NCBI GenBank assembly: GCA_020025675.1
Contig: JAHHRS010000018.1
Span: forward strand, 1 to 34,899
Length of the DNA: 34,899 nucleotides
Source: Oscillospiraceae bacterium
Lineage (GTDB): Bacteria; Bacillota; Clostridia; Oscillospirales; Oscillospiraceae
Direction of reading: 5' to 3'
Part shown: positions 7,147-14,646 of the stretch, piece after piece
Layout of the letters: the number at the start of each line of letters is the position of its first letter
Numbering within the stretch: position 1 is the stretch's first letter
Notes under the pieces: generated by a model
The model's input: only the letters and a program-made list of their open reading frames with translations
What the model was told of the DNA's origin: nothing
Database searches by the model: none
Translations under genes and position numbers: made by a program

Positions 7147-7180
7147 AAAAAGAGACGCATTAATAAATGCGTCTCTTTTT
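7147..7180. terminator. Bidirectional terminator after the CsoR-like gene
   Basis: AAAAAGAGACGCAT and ATGCGTCTCTTTTT form a 14-pair stem around the loop TAATAA. It lies 3 bases after the stop of the minus-strand gene at 7183 and has A and T runs suited to both directions. Confidence 0.9.
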
Positions 7181-7182
7181 CA

Positions 7183-7647
7183 TCACATAAACCTGTCTAT
7201 TGCGTCATTAAGAGCCTTTAGCTGTTCCGGATCGTTGGGGTCCATATTCACAACGCAGTGCTCCAAATGGTCTTTCAGTATTACCTTTGCAGTGCTGCTT
7301 AAAGCAGAACGGACAGCGGCCAGCTGAATGAGCACCTCAGTGCAGTCTCTTCCGTTTTCTACCATACGCTTTACACTCTCCAAATGGCCTATGGCTCTTG
7401 ACAGTCTGTTTATTACGGCCTTTGTCTGAGTGTGTGTATGCCCATGGGGCGGCGTATCGTCACCATGGTCGTGAACATGCGAATAGAGGTTTCCCATCTC
7501 GTCCACATGATAATGCTCATGGCCATGCTCACAGAAAATTACATTGTCATCGTGGCTATGCGTATAGACATTGCCGTTTTCGTCAATATGGCTGTGCACG
7601 TGAGTCTGGTCATGCTCAGGATTTAGAATTTTTTTCTCTGTGCTCAT
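7183..7647 (-). CDS. Metal-sensing transcriptional repressor (CsoR/FrmR family) with His-rich N-terminal extension
   Basis: A protein of 154 residues. Residues about 75-154 form the all-helical DUF156 fold: 'TKAVINRLSRAIGHLESVKRMVENGRDC', then 'AAVRSALSSTAKVILKDHLEHC'. Cys102, His127 and Cys131 have exactly the spacing of the Cu(I) ligands of CsoR (C-x24-H-x3-C), which points to a copper-type site rather than the formaldehyde-sensing FrmR site. The residue before the first Cys is Asp, not the Tyr of classical CsoR, so the metal is not certain. The first 75 residues hold 16 His and one Cys in two similar blocks around 'DENGNVY' and 'DEMGNLY', probably an extra metal-binding arm. No efflux pump or chaperone gene is adjacent. 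It should bind DNA as an oligomer and release it on metal binding. GGAGG precedes the ATG; it has its own promoter. Confidence 0.88.
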   Translation of the reverse strand: MSTEKKILNPEHDQTHVHSHIDENGNVYTHSHDDNVIFCEHGHEHYHVDEMGNLYSHVHDHGDDTPPHGHTHTQTKAVINRLSRAIGHLESVKRMVENGRDCTEVLIQLAAVRSALSSTAKVILKDHLEHCVVNMDPNDPEQLKALNDAIDRFM

Positions 7648-7678
7648 ACTAACCTCCGGGAATCATCATATTAACTGA

Positions 7679-7707
7679 ATTATATACTATTAAGTAAATT
7701 AATACAA
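7679..7707 (-). promoter_or_regulatory. Sigma-A promoter of the CsoR-like gene
   Basis: On the minus strand TTGTAT (7707-7702), 17-base spacer, TATAAT (7684-7679). The -35 hexamer overlaps the 3' end of sfsA. The surrounding DNA is AT-rich, and no G-tract operator of the CsoR/RcnR kind is obvious. Confidence 0.75.
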
Positions 7708-8394
7708 GTCCCGCTCTAACTTAACCGAAACACGTTCTTTTATTTTAATGGAATCTCTCTGAACGCTGCAGTCAAAGGCAAGTATTTTAACTCCCGCCTT
7801 TTGGGCCTCAATAAGACTCTCTGCAAAATTCGGGTCTGTCTTAAAGTTAGGCTCAAAATACTTTACATTTTCCATCTGAATTACAAGTACCGCCATTGCC
7901 TCAAATCCCTGATTTTGACATTCCGCAAGCCCAAGCATATGCTTTCTGCCCCGCTCCGTAGGGGCATCGGGGAAGCGGACAACGCCGTTTTCCTCCAATG
8001 TAACCCCCTTAACTTCCGCAAAGCACTTTTTGCCGTCGTGCTCAAAATAGAAATCAAAGCGGGAGTTTCCGTAGGTACACTCAGGTTTAATATAGTCAGG
8101 CACATAGCCCAAGCCCCCTTCCGCCAGATATTCACCGAAAACGGCATTAGGTGCGCTTGAGTCCATATTTATAAGGCGCTCATTCTTCATTACCCCAATT
8201 AAATCATAGTCGGTCTTACGCTGAGAGCCAGGTCGGTAATCTAAAAAGACTTTAGCATCAGGGGTAAGCAATTCACGGCATCTGCCTGTATTTTTTACAT
8301 GACAGCGCTGAACTTCACCGTCCACTTCGCAAAAAGCAATAAAACGGTTGGGTCGTTCTAAGAAACGGCCCTCTTTTATATTCTTATATTTCAT
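7699..8394 (-). CDS. sfsA: SfsA family DNA/RNA nuclease (sugar fermentation stimulation protein)
   Basis: A 231-residue protein of normal SfsA length. Family hallmarks: N-terminal OB-like part with 'RFIAFCEVDGE' and 'CHVKNTGRCRELL', then the PD-(D/E)XK nuclease core 'SRFDFYF' and 'CFAEVKGVT', and the signature 'VRFPDAPTERGRKH'. E. coli SfsA was named for maltose metabolism effects, and the fold indicates a nuclease; its physiological role is unclear. It is cytoplasmic. The gene overlaps the upstream ABC ATPase gene by 11 bases and its GGAA is too close to the ATG to act well, so translation probably depends on the ATPase gene. Placement in a metal-type transporter operon may be accidental. 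Confidence 0.93.
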   Translation of the reverse strand: MKYKNIKEGRFLERPNRFIAFCEVDGEVQRCHVKNTGRCRELLTPDAKVFLDYRPGSQRKTDYDLIGVMKNERLINMDSSAPNAVFGEYLAEGGLGYVPDYIKPECTYGNSRFDFYFEHDGKKCFAEVKGVTLEENGVVRFPDAPTERGRKHMLGLAECQNQGFEAMAVLVIQMENVKYFEPNFKTDPNFAESLIEAQKAGVKILAFDCSVQRDSIKIKERVSVKLERDLY

Positions 8395-9175
8395 TTCCTA
8401 ACGCAACATTTGACGGTATACAGACTCTTGCTCTGTCATCATACAGCTGGGGAACCTCAACGGAAATATCGTAAAGACTGTCTATGACATCTTTCGTAAT
8501 TATTTCCTTAGGTGCGCCGGATTTAAGCAGTCTTCCGTCTTTTAAAGCAAGAACACGGTTAGAGAACATATATGAGTGCTCAGGGTTGTGAGTAGTCTGT
8601 ATTACGGTATACCCCTCACCTGCCAGCAGCTTTGCCTGAGAGAGCACAAGCATCTGGTTTCCGAAGTCCAGACTTGCGGTGGGCTCGTCCAGCATTATAA
8701 TTCCGGCCTGCTGCACAAGTGCCCTCGCTATAACTGCCAGCTGACGTTCTCCCCCGCTTATACGGTTGAAGCTCCGTTTCCTCAGCTTCTCTATCCCCAT
8801 CTTCTCCATAGCCCACTGAACCCGCTCAAGCTCCGCTTTTCCCGGAGATTTGAAAACGCCGAGAGAGGCTGTTGTCCCCATTAGAACTATATCCTCTACA
8901 GTATAGTTGAAGGTCGGTGACGTATTTTGTGGGATATAGGCAACAAGACGGGACATCTCTTTAACCGAAAGCTCTTTTATATTTTTTCCCTCGATTATAA
9001 TTTCACCGGTATAATCAGGTAAAAGTCCCAGAATACAGCGGAAAAGGGTGCTCTTTCCCACCCCGTTTGCCCCTAAAATGGAAACAAACTCCCCTTTTTC
9101 AATGCTGAAGTTCAAATCGTGGAGAATTTCCCGATCACCGAAGGAAAAGCAGAGATTTTTTACCTCTATGCTCAT
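8384..9175 (-). CDS. ABC transporter ATP-binding protein, iron/cobalamin (FecE/BtuD) type
   Basis: A 263-residue ATPase. Walker A 'GANGVGKST' (35-43), Q-loop 'YIPQNTSP' (80-87), signature 'ISGGERQ' (139-145), Walker B 'IIMLDEPTASLD' (159-170) and the switch His in 'QTTHNPEH' are all intact. The sequence belongs to the FepC/FecE/BtuD class that drives import of ferric siderophores, haem, cobalamin or related chelates. Its ATG overlaps the stop of the FecCD permease gene (ATGA), giving an obvious partner at the membrane. Start supported by GGAGA. The substrate cannot be deduced without the binding protein, which is absent from the window. Confidence 0.92.
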   Translation of the reverse strand: MSIEVKNLCFSFGDREILHDLNFSIEKGEFVSILGANGVGKSTLFRCILGLLPDYTGEIIIEGKNIKELSVKEMSRLVAYIPQNTSPTFNYTVEDIVLMGTTASLGVFKSPGKAELERVQWAMEKMGIEKLRKRSFNRISGGERQLAVIARALVQQAGIIMLDEPTASLDFGNQMLVLSQAKLLAGEGYTVIQTTHNPEHSYMFSNRVLALKDGRLLKSGAPKEIITKDVIDSLYDISVEVPQLYDDRARVCIPSNVALGNEI

Positions 9176-10203
9176 CTGGTCTCCTCCCTTCTTGTTATAA
9201 GAAGCAGGAAGAAAGGGGCGCCGATGACTGAAGTTAAAATTCCTATTGGAATTTCAGTGGATGCAATGTTTCTGGAAAAATCATCCACAAGCAGCAGGAA
9301 CAGCCCTCCGCCAACTATAGATGCCGGCATAAGAAAGCGGTAATCCGAACCTACCACACGTCTTATAACGTGAGGGATAACCAGTCCCACCCAGCCTATC
9401 ATTCCGGAAACGGACACCGCCGCCGCCGTTACAAGGGTAGCGGATATGACGGTTACAATCCGCAGTTTTCCGGGGTTCACCCCCAGTGCCTTTGCCTCAT
9501 CGTCTCCCATAGTGAGCACATTAAGCCGCCAGCGGAGAAGGATAAGGGGAAGAATTCCAATAATCATGGGCAGGATTATCATTTTAATCTCTTTGTTTGT
9601 GGCTCCAACCAGTGAGCCCATAAGCCAGTATGTAATGGCAGGGAGCTTATTTGTAGGGTCAGCCACCAGTTTTATAAAAGAGGTTCCCGACTGAAAAAGG
9701 GAGCTTACTATTATCCCCGCAAGCACCATACCCATAACTTTCTCTCCCTTTGTCCTTTTGCTTATAAAAAACACAAGCGCAACAGTCAAAAGACTCATGG
9801 CAAAGGCAGACAGGGTAATAAATGTGCCGGAAAGACCGAAATATATAGCCAGTGCCGCCCCGAAACCTGCACCGGCAGATGCGCCCAAAACGTCAGGTGC
9901 CGCCATAGGGTTCTGAAATACGCCCTGATATGCAGCGCCGGCGGCTGAGAGACATGCACCCACCAGAACAGCCATTAAAATTCTGGGAAAGCGAATATTA
10001 AAAACCGCCACTTCCTGAGTATCAGACCAGAACTGCTCTATATTAAAACCCAGACGGTTGATAAAAATGCCGAAAAGCTCCTTTGGAGGTACGGGATAGC
10101 GGCCGAGAAGGAATGAGAGTAACATTGCCAAAAGCAAAAGCAGCACCAGTATGAGAAACATCACTCCACCCGACAGCCCTCGCTTTTCAACTCTCTCAGG
10201 CAT
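9172..10203 (-). CDS. FecCD-family iron/cobalamin transport permease
   Basis: A 343-residue polytopic protein with about ten membrane helices. The family motifs are 'RFPRILMAVLVGACLSAAGAAYQGVFQNPMAAPDVLG' in shortened form (RFPRIL, GAAYQG, NPMAAPDVLG), 'GMIGWVGLVIPHVIRR' near residue 270 (ATPase-coupling region) and 'DDFSRNIASTEIPIGILTSVIGAPFF' (EIPIGI, GAPFF). It forms the transmembrane pore of an importer for metal chelates or vitamin B12-like compounds, as a homodimer with the following ATPase. It overlaps the THEP1-like gene upstream by 8 bases and the ATPase gene by 4. The ATG has a GAGGAA site within the preceding gene. Confidence 0.93.
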   Translation of the reverse strand: MPERVEKRGLSGGVMFLILVLLLLLAMLLSFLLGRYPVPPKELFGIFINRLGFNIEQFWSDTQEVAVFNIRFPRILMAVLVGACLSAAGAAYQGVFQNPMAAPDVLGASAGAGFGAALAIYFGLSGTFITLSAFAMSLLTVALVFFISKRTKGEKVMGMVLAGIIVSSLFQSGTSFIKLVADPTNKLPAITYWLMGSLVGATNKEIKMIILPMIIGILPLILLRWRLNVLTMGDDEAKALGVNPGKLRIVTVISATLVTAAAVSVSGMIGWVGLVIPHVIRRVVGSDYRFLMPASIVGGGLFLLLVDDFSRNIASTEIPIGILTSVIGAPFFLLLITRREETR

Positions 10204-10792
10204 GGCCGTATTCCTCAGCCCATGCCATCACTGTACGCATTGCATTTTCATCGTCCCAACCTTCAACCTCTAATATCTCAGTATCAGGATCCGACATTAA
10301 AGCCTCTCTGAGAGCCATGAAGTACATGCTGTATTTTTCGCCTAAACCCAGATGCGCACGAAGCTCCTGTGCATTATCAAAACCCTTCAGCACACCTATA
10401 ATAGGCTGGTCACTATTTAAAAAATCCTGCAGGGCATTGCGAAACTGAGGAATCACCATTTCAAATCCGCCAAACTCGTCAATTAAAGAAAAGGGGTAAA
10501 ACTGTGCTTCCTCCAAAAGTCTCACTCCCTCGTTTCTGAATACCTCATTGTCGGTTTTTGGCGGCTCTACGGTATAGTCAAGGAATCTATGCCCTTCAAA
10601 TCCCTCAACTCCGCCGGCAGCAGCCGCCGGTAACATTTCAAAGCCCTGGAGCTCTCCGCCTTCGTCCTCAATTCGCTGAGTAATAAATCCCCCTGCAAAA
10701 CTCAGACTGTCTCCAAGGGCTTTTTTCAACATTGTTGTTTTACCGCAGCCGGAATAGCCGGTCAAAAAAAGATGTTTTTTAATTTTTATCAC
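10196..10792 (-). CDS. THEP1-like P-loop nucleoside-triphosphatase
   Basis: The protein starts with 'HLFLTGYSGCGKTTML', a Walker A placed at the very N-terminus as in the NTPase_1/THEP1 family. It continues with 'SFAGGFITQRI', a Walker-B-like 'FSLIDEFGGFEM' and a late 'PIIGVLKGFDN' (usually 'VIAT.H' in relatives). THEP1 proteins hydrolyse NTPs in vitro; their cellular role is unsettled. The start is uncertain. GTG at 10792 is used here because the Walker strand should follow quickly. A TTG at 10858, overlapping the upstream gene, would add 22 residues, and an ATT with GGAGTG eight bases upstream is a third option. It overlaps the permease gene by 8 bases, so a link to that transporter is likely but unproven. 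Confidence 0.78.
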   Translation of the reverse strand: MIKIKKHLFLTGYSGCGKTTMLKKALGDSLSFAGGFITQRIEDEGGELQGFEMLPAAAAGGVEGFEGHRFLDYTVEPPKTDNEVFRNEGVRLLEEAQFYPFSLIDEFGGFEMVIPQFRNALQDFLNSDQPIIGVLKGFDNAQELRAHLGLGEKYSMYFMALREALMSDPDTEILEVEGWDDENAMRTVMAWAEEYGHA

Positions 10793-10850
10793 TCCAAATA
10801 CTTTTTTATATAATATTAAAATTATACTATTATTCTTCCGGTTTGTAAAC

Positions 10851-11258
10851 TTACTCAAGGTCCAATATGTCCATTATTCTCGTTAAAAGCCTAACTATAA
10901 AGCTTCTGTCCCTTGTATAGTCCAAATCCGCGTCCACAGTTGAAGAGCGCCTGATATGCAGGGAATAGCAGATATTATGAAAAAGCCATTCTGCGGAGAG
11001 ATTTTCAAGGCTGCGTGCCGTTAGACCTGTATTGGCTATTACTGCACAGACCCAGTGGCGGATAAATACAGAGCGTACAAGATAGGAGTTCTTTATTTTA
11101 GCCGCATCGTTGTAAAACTTAACTTTACATTCCGGTCCGTAACTCATAAGCATAGAATTTATTGCATTCTCTGCTTCTTCAACTGTATAGTGGGGGGCTG
11201 TATGCTGCTGAATATAATCCAGAATCTTTTTTCTTTTGCCCGTTTTCAAAAGCTGCAC
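10851..11258 (-). CDS. Hypothetical protein, first gene of the NTPase/FecCD operon
   Basis: I do not recognise this 135-residue protein. It begins with a basic helix ('KTGKRKKILDYIQQH') followed by an acidic one ('YTVEEAENAIN'). The middle has aromatic and Cys residues ('FIRHWVCAVIANTG', 'EWLFHNICYSLHIRRS') and the end has 'YTRDRSFIVRLLTRIMDILDLE'. There is no signal peptide and no clear membrane helix, so it is probably cytoplasmic and helical. The start is GTG at 11258 with a poor site; a TTG at 11249 behind AGGTG is equally possible. It lies directly before the THEP1-like gene on the same strand. Coding status is supported by length, absence of a better frame and its operon position; function unknown. 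Confidence 0.6.
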   Translation of the reverse strand: MQLLKTGKRKKILDYIQQHTAPHYTVEEAENAINSMLMSYGPECKVKFYNDAAKIKNSYLVRSVFIRHWVCAVIANTGLTARSLENLSAEWLFHNICYSLHIRRSSTVDADLDYTRDRSFIVRLLTRIMDILDLE

Positions 11259-11323
11259 CTGCCTTTAAATGTATGTTATCACAAAAATATAAAATTTGAA
11301 TATGCAATTACTTTCTGTTGTAC

Positions 11324-11355
11324 AAAAAAACTCTCCCTGTCGCAGGAGAGTTTTT
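11324..11355 (-). terminator. Terminator of the alpha/beta hydrolase gene
   Basis: CTCTCC (11331-11336) pairs with GGAGAG (11345-11350), extended by A:T pairs. On the minus strand a run of T (11324-11330) follows. It lies 4 bases after the hydrolase stop; T residues on the other side allow two-way action. Confidence 0.85.
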
Positions 11356-11358
11356 AAA

Positions 11359-12294
11359 TTAAAAACCAAAAAATTCTTTTATTGCGGCCTTATAACCATT
11401 CGGATCAACCCCTATGCTCTGAGCATGACCGGAATCCGGTATTTTCAAAATCGCTTTTCTTGTGGGGCAGGCTTCATAAAGTTTATCCGCCATTTCCGGC
11501 TCCACCACCTTATCTGCAAGCCCCTGCACAAACAATATAGGCACCTTGGCTTTTTTCACAAGCTCAAGAGGGCTGTTATCTTTGAAGTTATAGCCCGCCT
11601 TGAAATTACCCATAAAACTGCACAGCGGCACAAAGGGAAACACAGGCAGATTAAAAATCTCCTTAAAGCTCTTTGAGAACTGGTCATACACAGAACTGAA
11701 AGCGGAGTCTGAAATAATTCCCTTTACCTGTTTTGGAAGTTTTTCACCCGATGCCGACAAAACAGCCGCTCCGCCCATAGAAACGCCATGGAGAATAATT
11801 TCGCAGTCCTCTCCGAAACGCTCCGTCAGATACTCTGCCCACTTAATGCAGTCAAATCTGTCCAGATTACCGAAGCCTATGTATTTTCCCTCACTCTCGC
11901 CGTGGGCTCTGTCGTCCGGCAGAAGCATGTTAAATCCATTATCATGGTAAAACTTCATGAAAGGGCCAAACTCATTTAACGCATTGGAACGGCAGCCGTG
12001 AATTCCCAAAATAAATTTTTTGCCCCCCTCAGGGCAGGGAAACAGTCTGCCGTGGAGCTTTAGACCGTCAAAACTCTCAATATAAATGTCCTCCACGGGC
12101 ATCCTTTTCACATATTTATAGGCTCTTGCAGCCGCTTTCTGGTGGGGAGAGCCTTTATAATCAGAATTCTCCGGCATTTTAGCTGCATTTTTTTTGCTGA
12201 CAACGCCAAGCATTCCGAAGTTATAAAAATAAAGCGTTGCAAAATACAGCAGCACCGCTAAAACAACCGACGCTGCAGCCACTGTAACCCACAT
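11359..12294 (-). CDS. Alpha/beta hydrolase with N-terminal membrane anchor
   Basis: A protein of 311 residues. Residues 5-25 form one hydrophobic helix, then a linker and a complete alpha/beta-hydrolase core. The oxyanion region is 'ILGIHGCRS', the nucleophile Ser172 sits in 'HGVSMGG', Asp261 in 'FVQGLADKVVEP' and His290 in 'DSGHAQS', giving a full triad. 'DDRAHGESEG' is typical of the YqkD/esterase-like branch. The enzyme is probably anchored with the catalytic domain on one face of the membrane; the natural ester or amide substrate is unknown. It starts 3 bases after the stop of the YihY-family gene, with AGAGGA upstream, and is followed by a terminator, so the two genes form a unit. Confidence 0.87.
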   Translation of the reverse strand: MWVTVAAASVVLAVLLYFATLYFYNFGMLGVVSKKNAAKMPENSDYKGSPHQKAAARAYKYVKRMPVEDIYIESFDGLKLHGRLFPCPEGGKKFILGIHGCRSNALNEFGPFMKFYHDNGFNMLLPDDRAHGESEGKYIGFGNLDRFDCIKWAEYLTERFGEDCEIILHGVSMGGAAVLSASGEKLPKQVKGIISDSAFSSVYDQFSKSFKEIFNLPVFPFVPLCSFMGNFKAGYNFKDNSPLELVKKAKVPILFVQGLADKVVEPEMADKLYEACPTRKAILKIPDSGHAQSIGVDPNGYKAAIKEFFGF

Positions 12295-12297
12295 GTT

Positions 12298-13278
12298 TTA
12301 ATCCTCTTTACCTGCTTTTTTTCTGTATTTCCCTCTGTGTACCTTTCCCTGATTCACGGTAACTTTAAGCATACTGCGTGCTTTTGAGAGTGCGTTTTTG
12401 TAAATATAAAATTTCTCTCTCAGCTCATAAATTCTAATTCTGCCTTCTGTGAGTACATTTTTTTCCACCGCCAGACGCTCATTTCTCAGCGCCACATTGA
12501 AAGCTGCGCCTATATATATTATCTGACAGCAAAAATAAAGCCACAGCATCAGAAGGATTATAGATGCGATAGAGCCGTAAACCATAGAGTATTTTGTGGA
12601 TAAGCTTATAAATGCAGAAAAGAACGCACTCATTAAAACCGTTGCAGCCGTTGCCAAAGCAGCACCGGGTAAAAGGGTGTATTTGTCGTTTTTCTTCCTT
12701 GCTATTCTGTAAAGCGCCCAAAATATCAGCAGCATTATTCCCGCAAGTATCAGAAACCTTATCCAAACCCATGAGGAACTTATATCAAAGTACGGCAGTA
12801 TTCTGTTTATAAGGTCCAGCATTGCTCTGCCTGTAATTATAACAAGCATTGCAAAATACATTGCTGCCAAAAACGCAAAAGAGAACAGCACGCTGAATAC
12901 AAAATACATTATGCCCTTATAGCGGACTCCACCCTGTAATTCTCCTATGGTAACTATAACAGTTCGTATGGCGGCAGAGGCCGAGGTCACAAGCACCGTA
13001 AGACCTGCCACAAGCAGGGCCGGGCTTTTACTCACATACACATACTGCATATATTCATCCATTGTTTCCGCAGCTTCGGGGCTTATAAATCTGTAAACAA
13101 TGTCAAGAGCCTCCGAAATTTTGGTGCTGTAATTTCCAAGCAGATAATAAAGGCATATCATCAGCGGGAAAAACGTCATAGTCATATAGTATGACAGTGC
13201 CGCCGAGGCCCTGCTTATTCTTTTTTCAGAGTACATCCCGACAACATCTGCCAGTATAAACAGGTTCTTCTTACTCAT
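12298..13278 (-). CDS. YihY/virulence factor BrkB family membrane protein
   Basis: A protein of 326 residues with six membrane helices, matching the YihY/BrkB (formerly 'ribonuclease BN') family. The signs are 'RASAALSYYMTMTFFPLMIC' at the start, 'VLVTSASAAIRTV' in the middle, and 'GAALATAATVLMSAFFSAFIS' and 'YGSIASIILLMLWLYFCCQIIYIGAAFN' (GSIA, IYIGA) near the end. A basic tail of about 55 residues follows. The old RNase BN annotation is wrong for this family; the actual function is unknown. GGAGAA precedes the ATG. It is transcribed in the same direction as ftsZ, just downstream of the ftsZ terminator, so it may be expressed by read-through or by a promoter I cannot identify. Confidence 0.9.
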   Translation of the reverse strand: MSKKNLFILADVVGMYSEKRISRASAALSYYMTMTFFPLMICLYYLLGNYSTKISEALDIVYRFISPEAAETMDEYMQYVYVSKSPALLVAGLTVLVTSASAAIRTVIVTIGELQGGVRYKGIMYFVFSVLFSFAFLAAMYFAMLVIITGRAMLDLINRILPYFDISSSWVWIRFLILAGIMLLIFWALYRIARKKNDKYTLLPGAALATAATVLMSAFFSAFISLSTKYSMVYGSIASIILLMLWLYFCCQIIYIGAAFNVALRNERLAVEKNVLTEGRIRIYELREKFYIYKNALSKARSMLKVTVNQGKVHRGKYRKKAGKED

Positions 13279-13298
13279 ACGGTTCTCCGAACATAGCT

Positions 13299-13322
13299 AA
13301 AAAGCCCCCAAAAGGGGGCTTT
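13299..13322 (-). terminator. Terminator downstream of ftsZ
   Basis: AAAGCCCCC (13301-13309) and GGGGGCTTT (13314-13322) form a GC-rich stem with an AAAA loop, followed by TTTTT on the minus strand. It lies 20 bases after the ftsZ stop, ending the mra/dcw cluster. Confidence 0.93.
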
Positions 13323-13341
13323 AAAATTTTTATTAAATAAA

Positions 13342-14502
13342 TTACTTGCTGTTAAAGATTTTGAAAATGCTGTCGAAGGGATCTTCCTCCTGAGCATCCT
13401 GATTATTCTCTTTAACGGGAGCAGCTGCAGCGGAAGCGGCCTTCTCAGCAGCTCCGGTAAAAAGACCTGTGCCCATAGGTACGGCGCCCTTAGTTCCTGT
13501 AACGGGAGCGGAAACGGTCTTTTCGGCGGCTGCTTCAGAGTTATTATTCTCCTCAAAGCCGGTTGCTATAACAGTAACTCTGATTTCATCCTGCAAAGTC
13601 TCATCAAAGGTTGCACCGAAGATAATATTTGCATCGGGGTGAGCTGCCTCCTGAACAAGGTTTGCAGCAGCTTCAACATCTTCAAGGCCCATATCCTCGG
13701 AGCCTGTAATGTTAATAAGAACGCCTCTTGCACCGTTGATGGAAGTCTCCATAAGGGGACTTGCAACTGCCATTCTGGCTGCATCCTCAGCCTTGCCCTT
13801 GCCTGCTGCGTGACCTACGCCCATGTGAGCAAAGCCTGCATCCTTCATTATGCAGGTAACATCTGCAAAGTCAAGGTTAATAAAGCCTGTATTCTTAATG
13901 AGGTCGGAGATAGAAGTAACAGCCTGTCTCAAAACATCATCAGCTATCTCAAAAGCGTTTGCAAGAGTGACCTTCTGATCGGTGGCGTATTTAAGGCGGT
14001 CATTGGGAATAATGAGAAGAGAGTCAACTCTGCCCAGAAGCTCCTTTATACCGGCGTTTGCCTGATCCATGCGGCGCTTACCCTCAAACTTAAAGGGCTT
14101 TGTAACAACGCCTACTGTCAATATGCCTGCCTCACGGGCAATTTCCGCCACTGTGGGAGCAGCGCCTGTACCGGTGCCGCCGCCCATACCGGCGGTAATA
14201 AACACCATGTCAGCGTCCTCAATGGCCTTTGCAATATTGTTGCGGCTCTCCTCGGCGGAACGCTTGCCCACTTCGGGGTCGGAGCCTGCGCCCTGACCGT
14301 GAGTCATTTTCTCGCCAATCTGAAGTTTCTGATCTGCGTTAGAAACAGCAAGAGCCTGCTTATCGGTATTTATAGCTATAAACTCGACACCCTGAGTGCC
14401 TGCTTTCACCATTCTGTTTACTACGTTGTTGCCGGCACCGCCAACACCAACAACTTTTATTGTGACAACGTTTTCCGGTCCTGCTTCGGCTTTGAAATCC
14501 AT
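13342..14502 (-). CDS. ftsZ: Cell division protein FtsZ
   Basis: The tubulin-like GTPase that builds the division ring. The nucleotide site is intact: 'GVGGAGNN', the signature 'GGGTGTGAAP' and 'DNDRL'-like 'IPNDRLKYA'; the T7 catalytic loop reads 'NTGFINLDFADV'. After residue about 320 there is an Ala/Thr/Glu-rich linker. The extreme C-terminus is 'DPFDSIFKIFNSK' instead of the usual D-I-P-x-F-L-type peptide that binds FtsA, SepF and others. Two in-frame ATGs lie 6 bases apart; the second (14502) is 7 bases from the GGGAGG site, while the first is only 1 base away, so the second is preferred (386 residues). It is last in the cluster, with its own promoter and a strong terminator. ftsA is not adjacent. 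Confidence 0.98.
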   Translation of the reverse strand: MDFKAEAGPENVVTIKVVGVGGAGNNVVNRMVKAGTQGVEFIAINTDKQALAVSNADQKLQIGEKMTHGQGAGSDPEVGKRSAEESRNNIAKAIEDADMVFITAGMGGGTGTGAAPTVAEIAREAGILTVGVVTKPFKFEGKRRMDQANAGIKELLGRVDSLLIIPNDRLKYATDQKVTLANAFEIADDVLRQAVTSISDLIKNTGFINLDFADVTCIMKDAGFAHMGVGHAAGKGKAEDAARMAVASPLMETSINGARGVLINITGSEDMGLEDVEAAANLVQEAAHPDANIIFGATFDETLQDEIRVTVIATGFEENNNSEAAAEKTVSAPVTGTKGAVPMGTGLFTGAAEKAASAAAAPVKENNQDAQEEDPFDSIFKIFNSK

Positions 14503-14565
14503 GTCCATGCCTCCCTGTATATTCTTAGATCACTCAATAGTGACAATTAGCTTTCGGTCTATCAT

Positions 14566-14594
14566 ATTTTATTACATTTTTCTTCTCAGGTCAA
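14566..14594 (-). promoter_or_regulatory. Promoter in front of ftsZ
   Basis: Minus-strand TTGACC (14594-14589), 17-base spacer, TAAAAT (14571-14566), in the 138-base gap between divIB and ftsZ. It would add transcripts for ftsZ independent of the long mraZ operon. Confidence 0.68.
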
Positions 14595-14646
14595 TAGCTT
14601 TTTTAATTTATCCGAAAACTTTTGTAAACAATTTGTAATTTACCGT

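Noticed and set aside
13639..14550. 303-codon open frame on the plus strand opposite ftsZ
   Set aside because: It lies antisense to a certain ftsZ gene, is rich in Cys, Asn and His in no recognisable pattern, and results from codon bias of the real gene.
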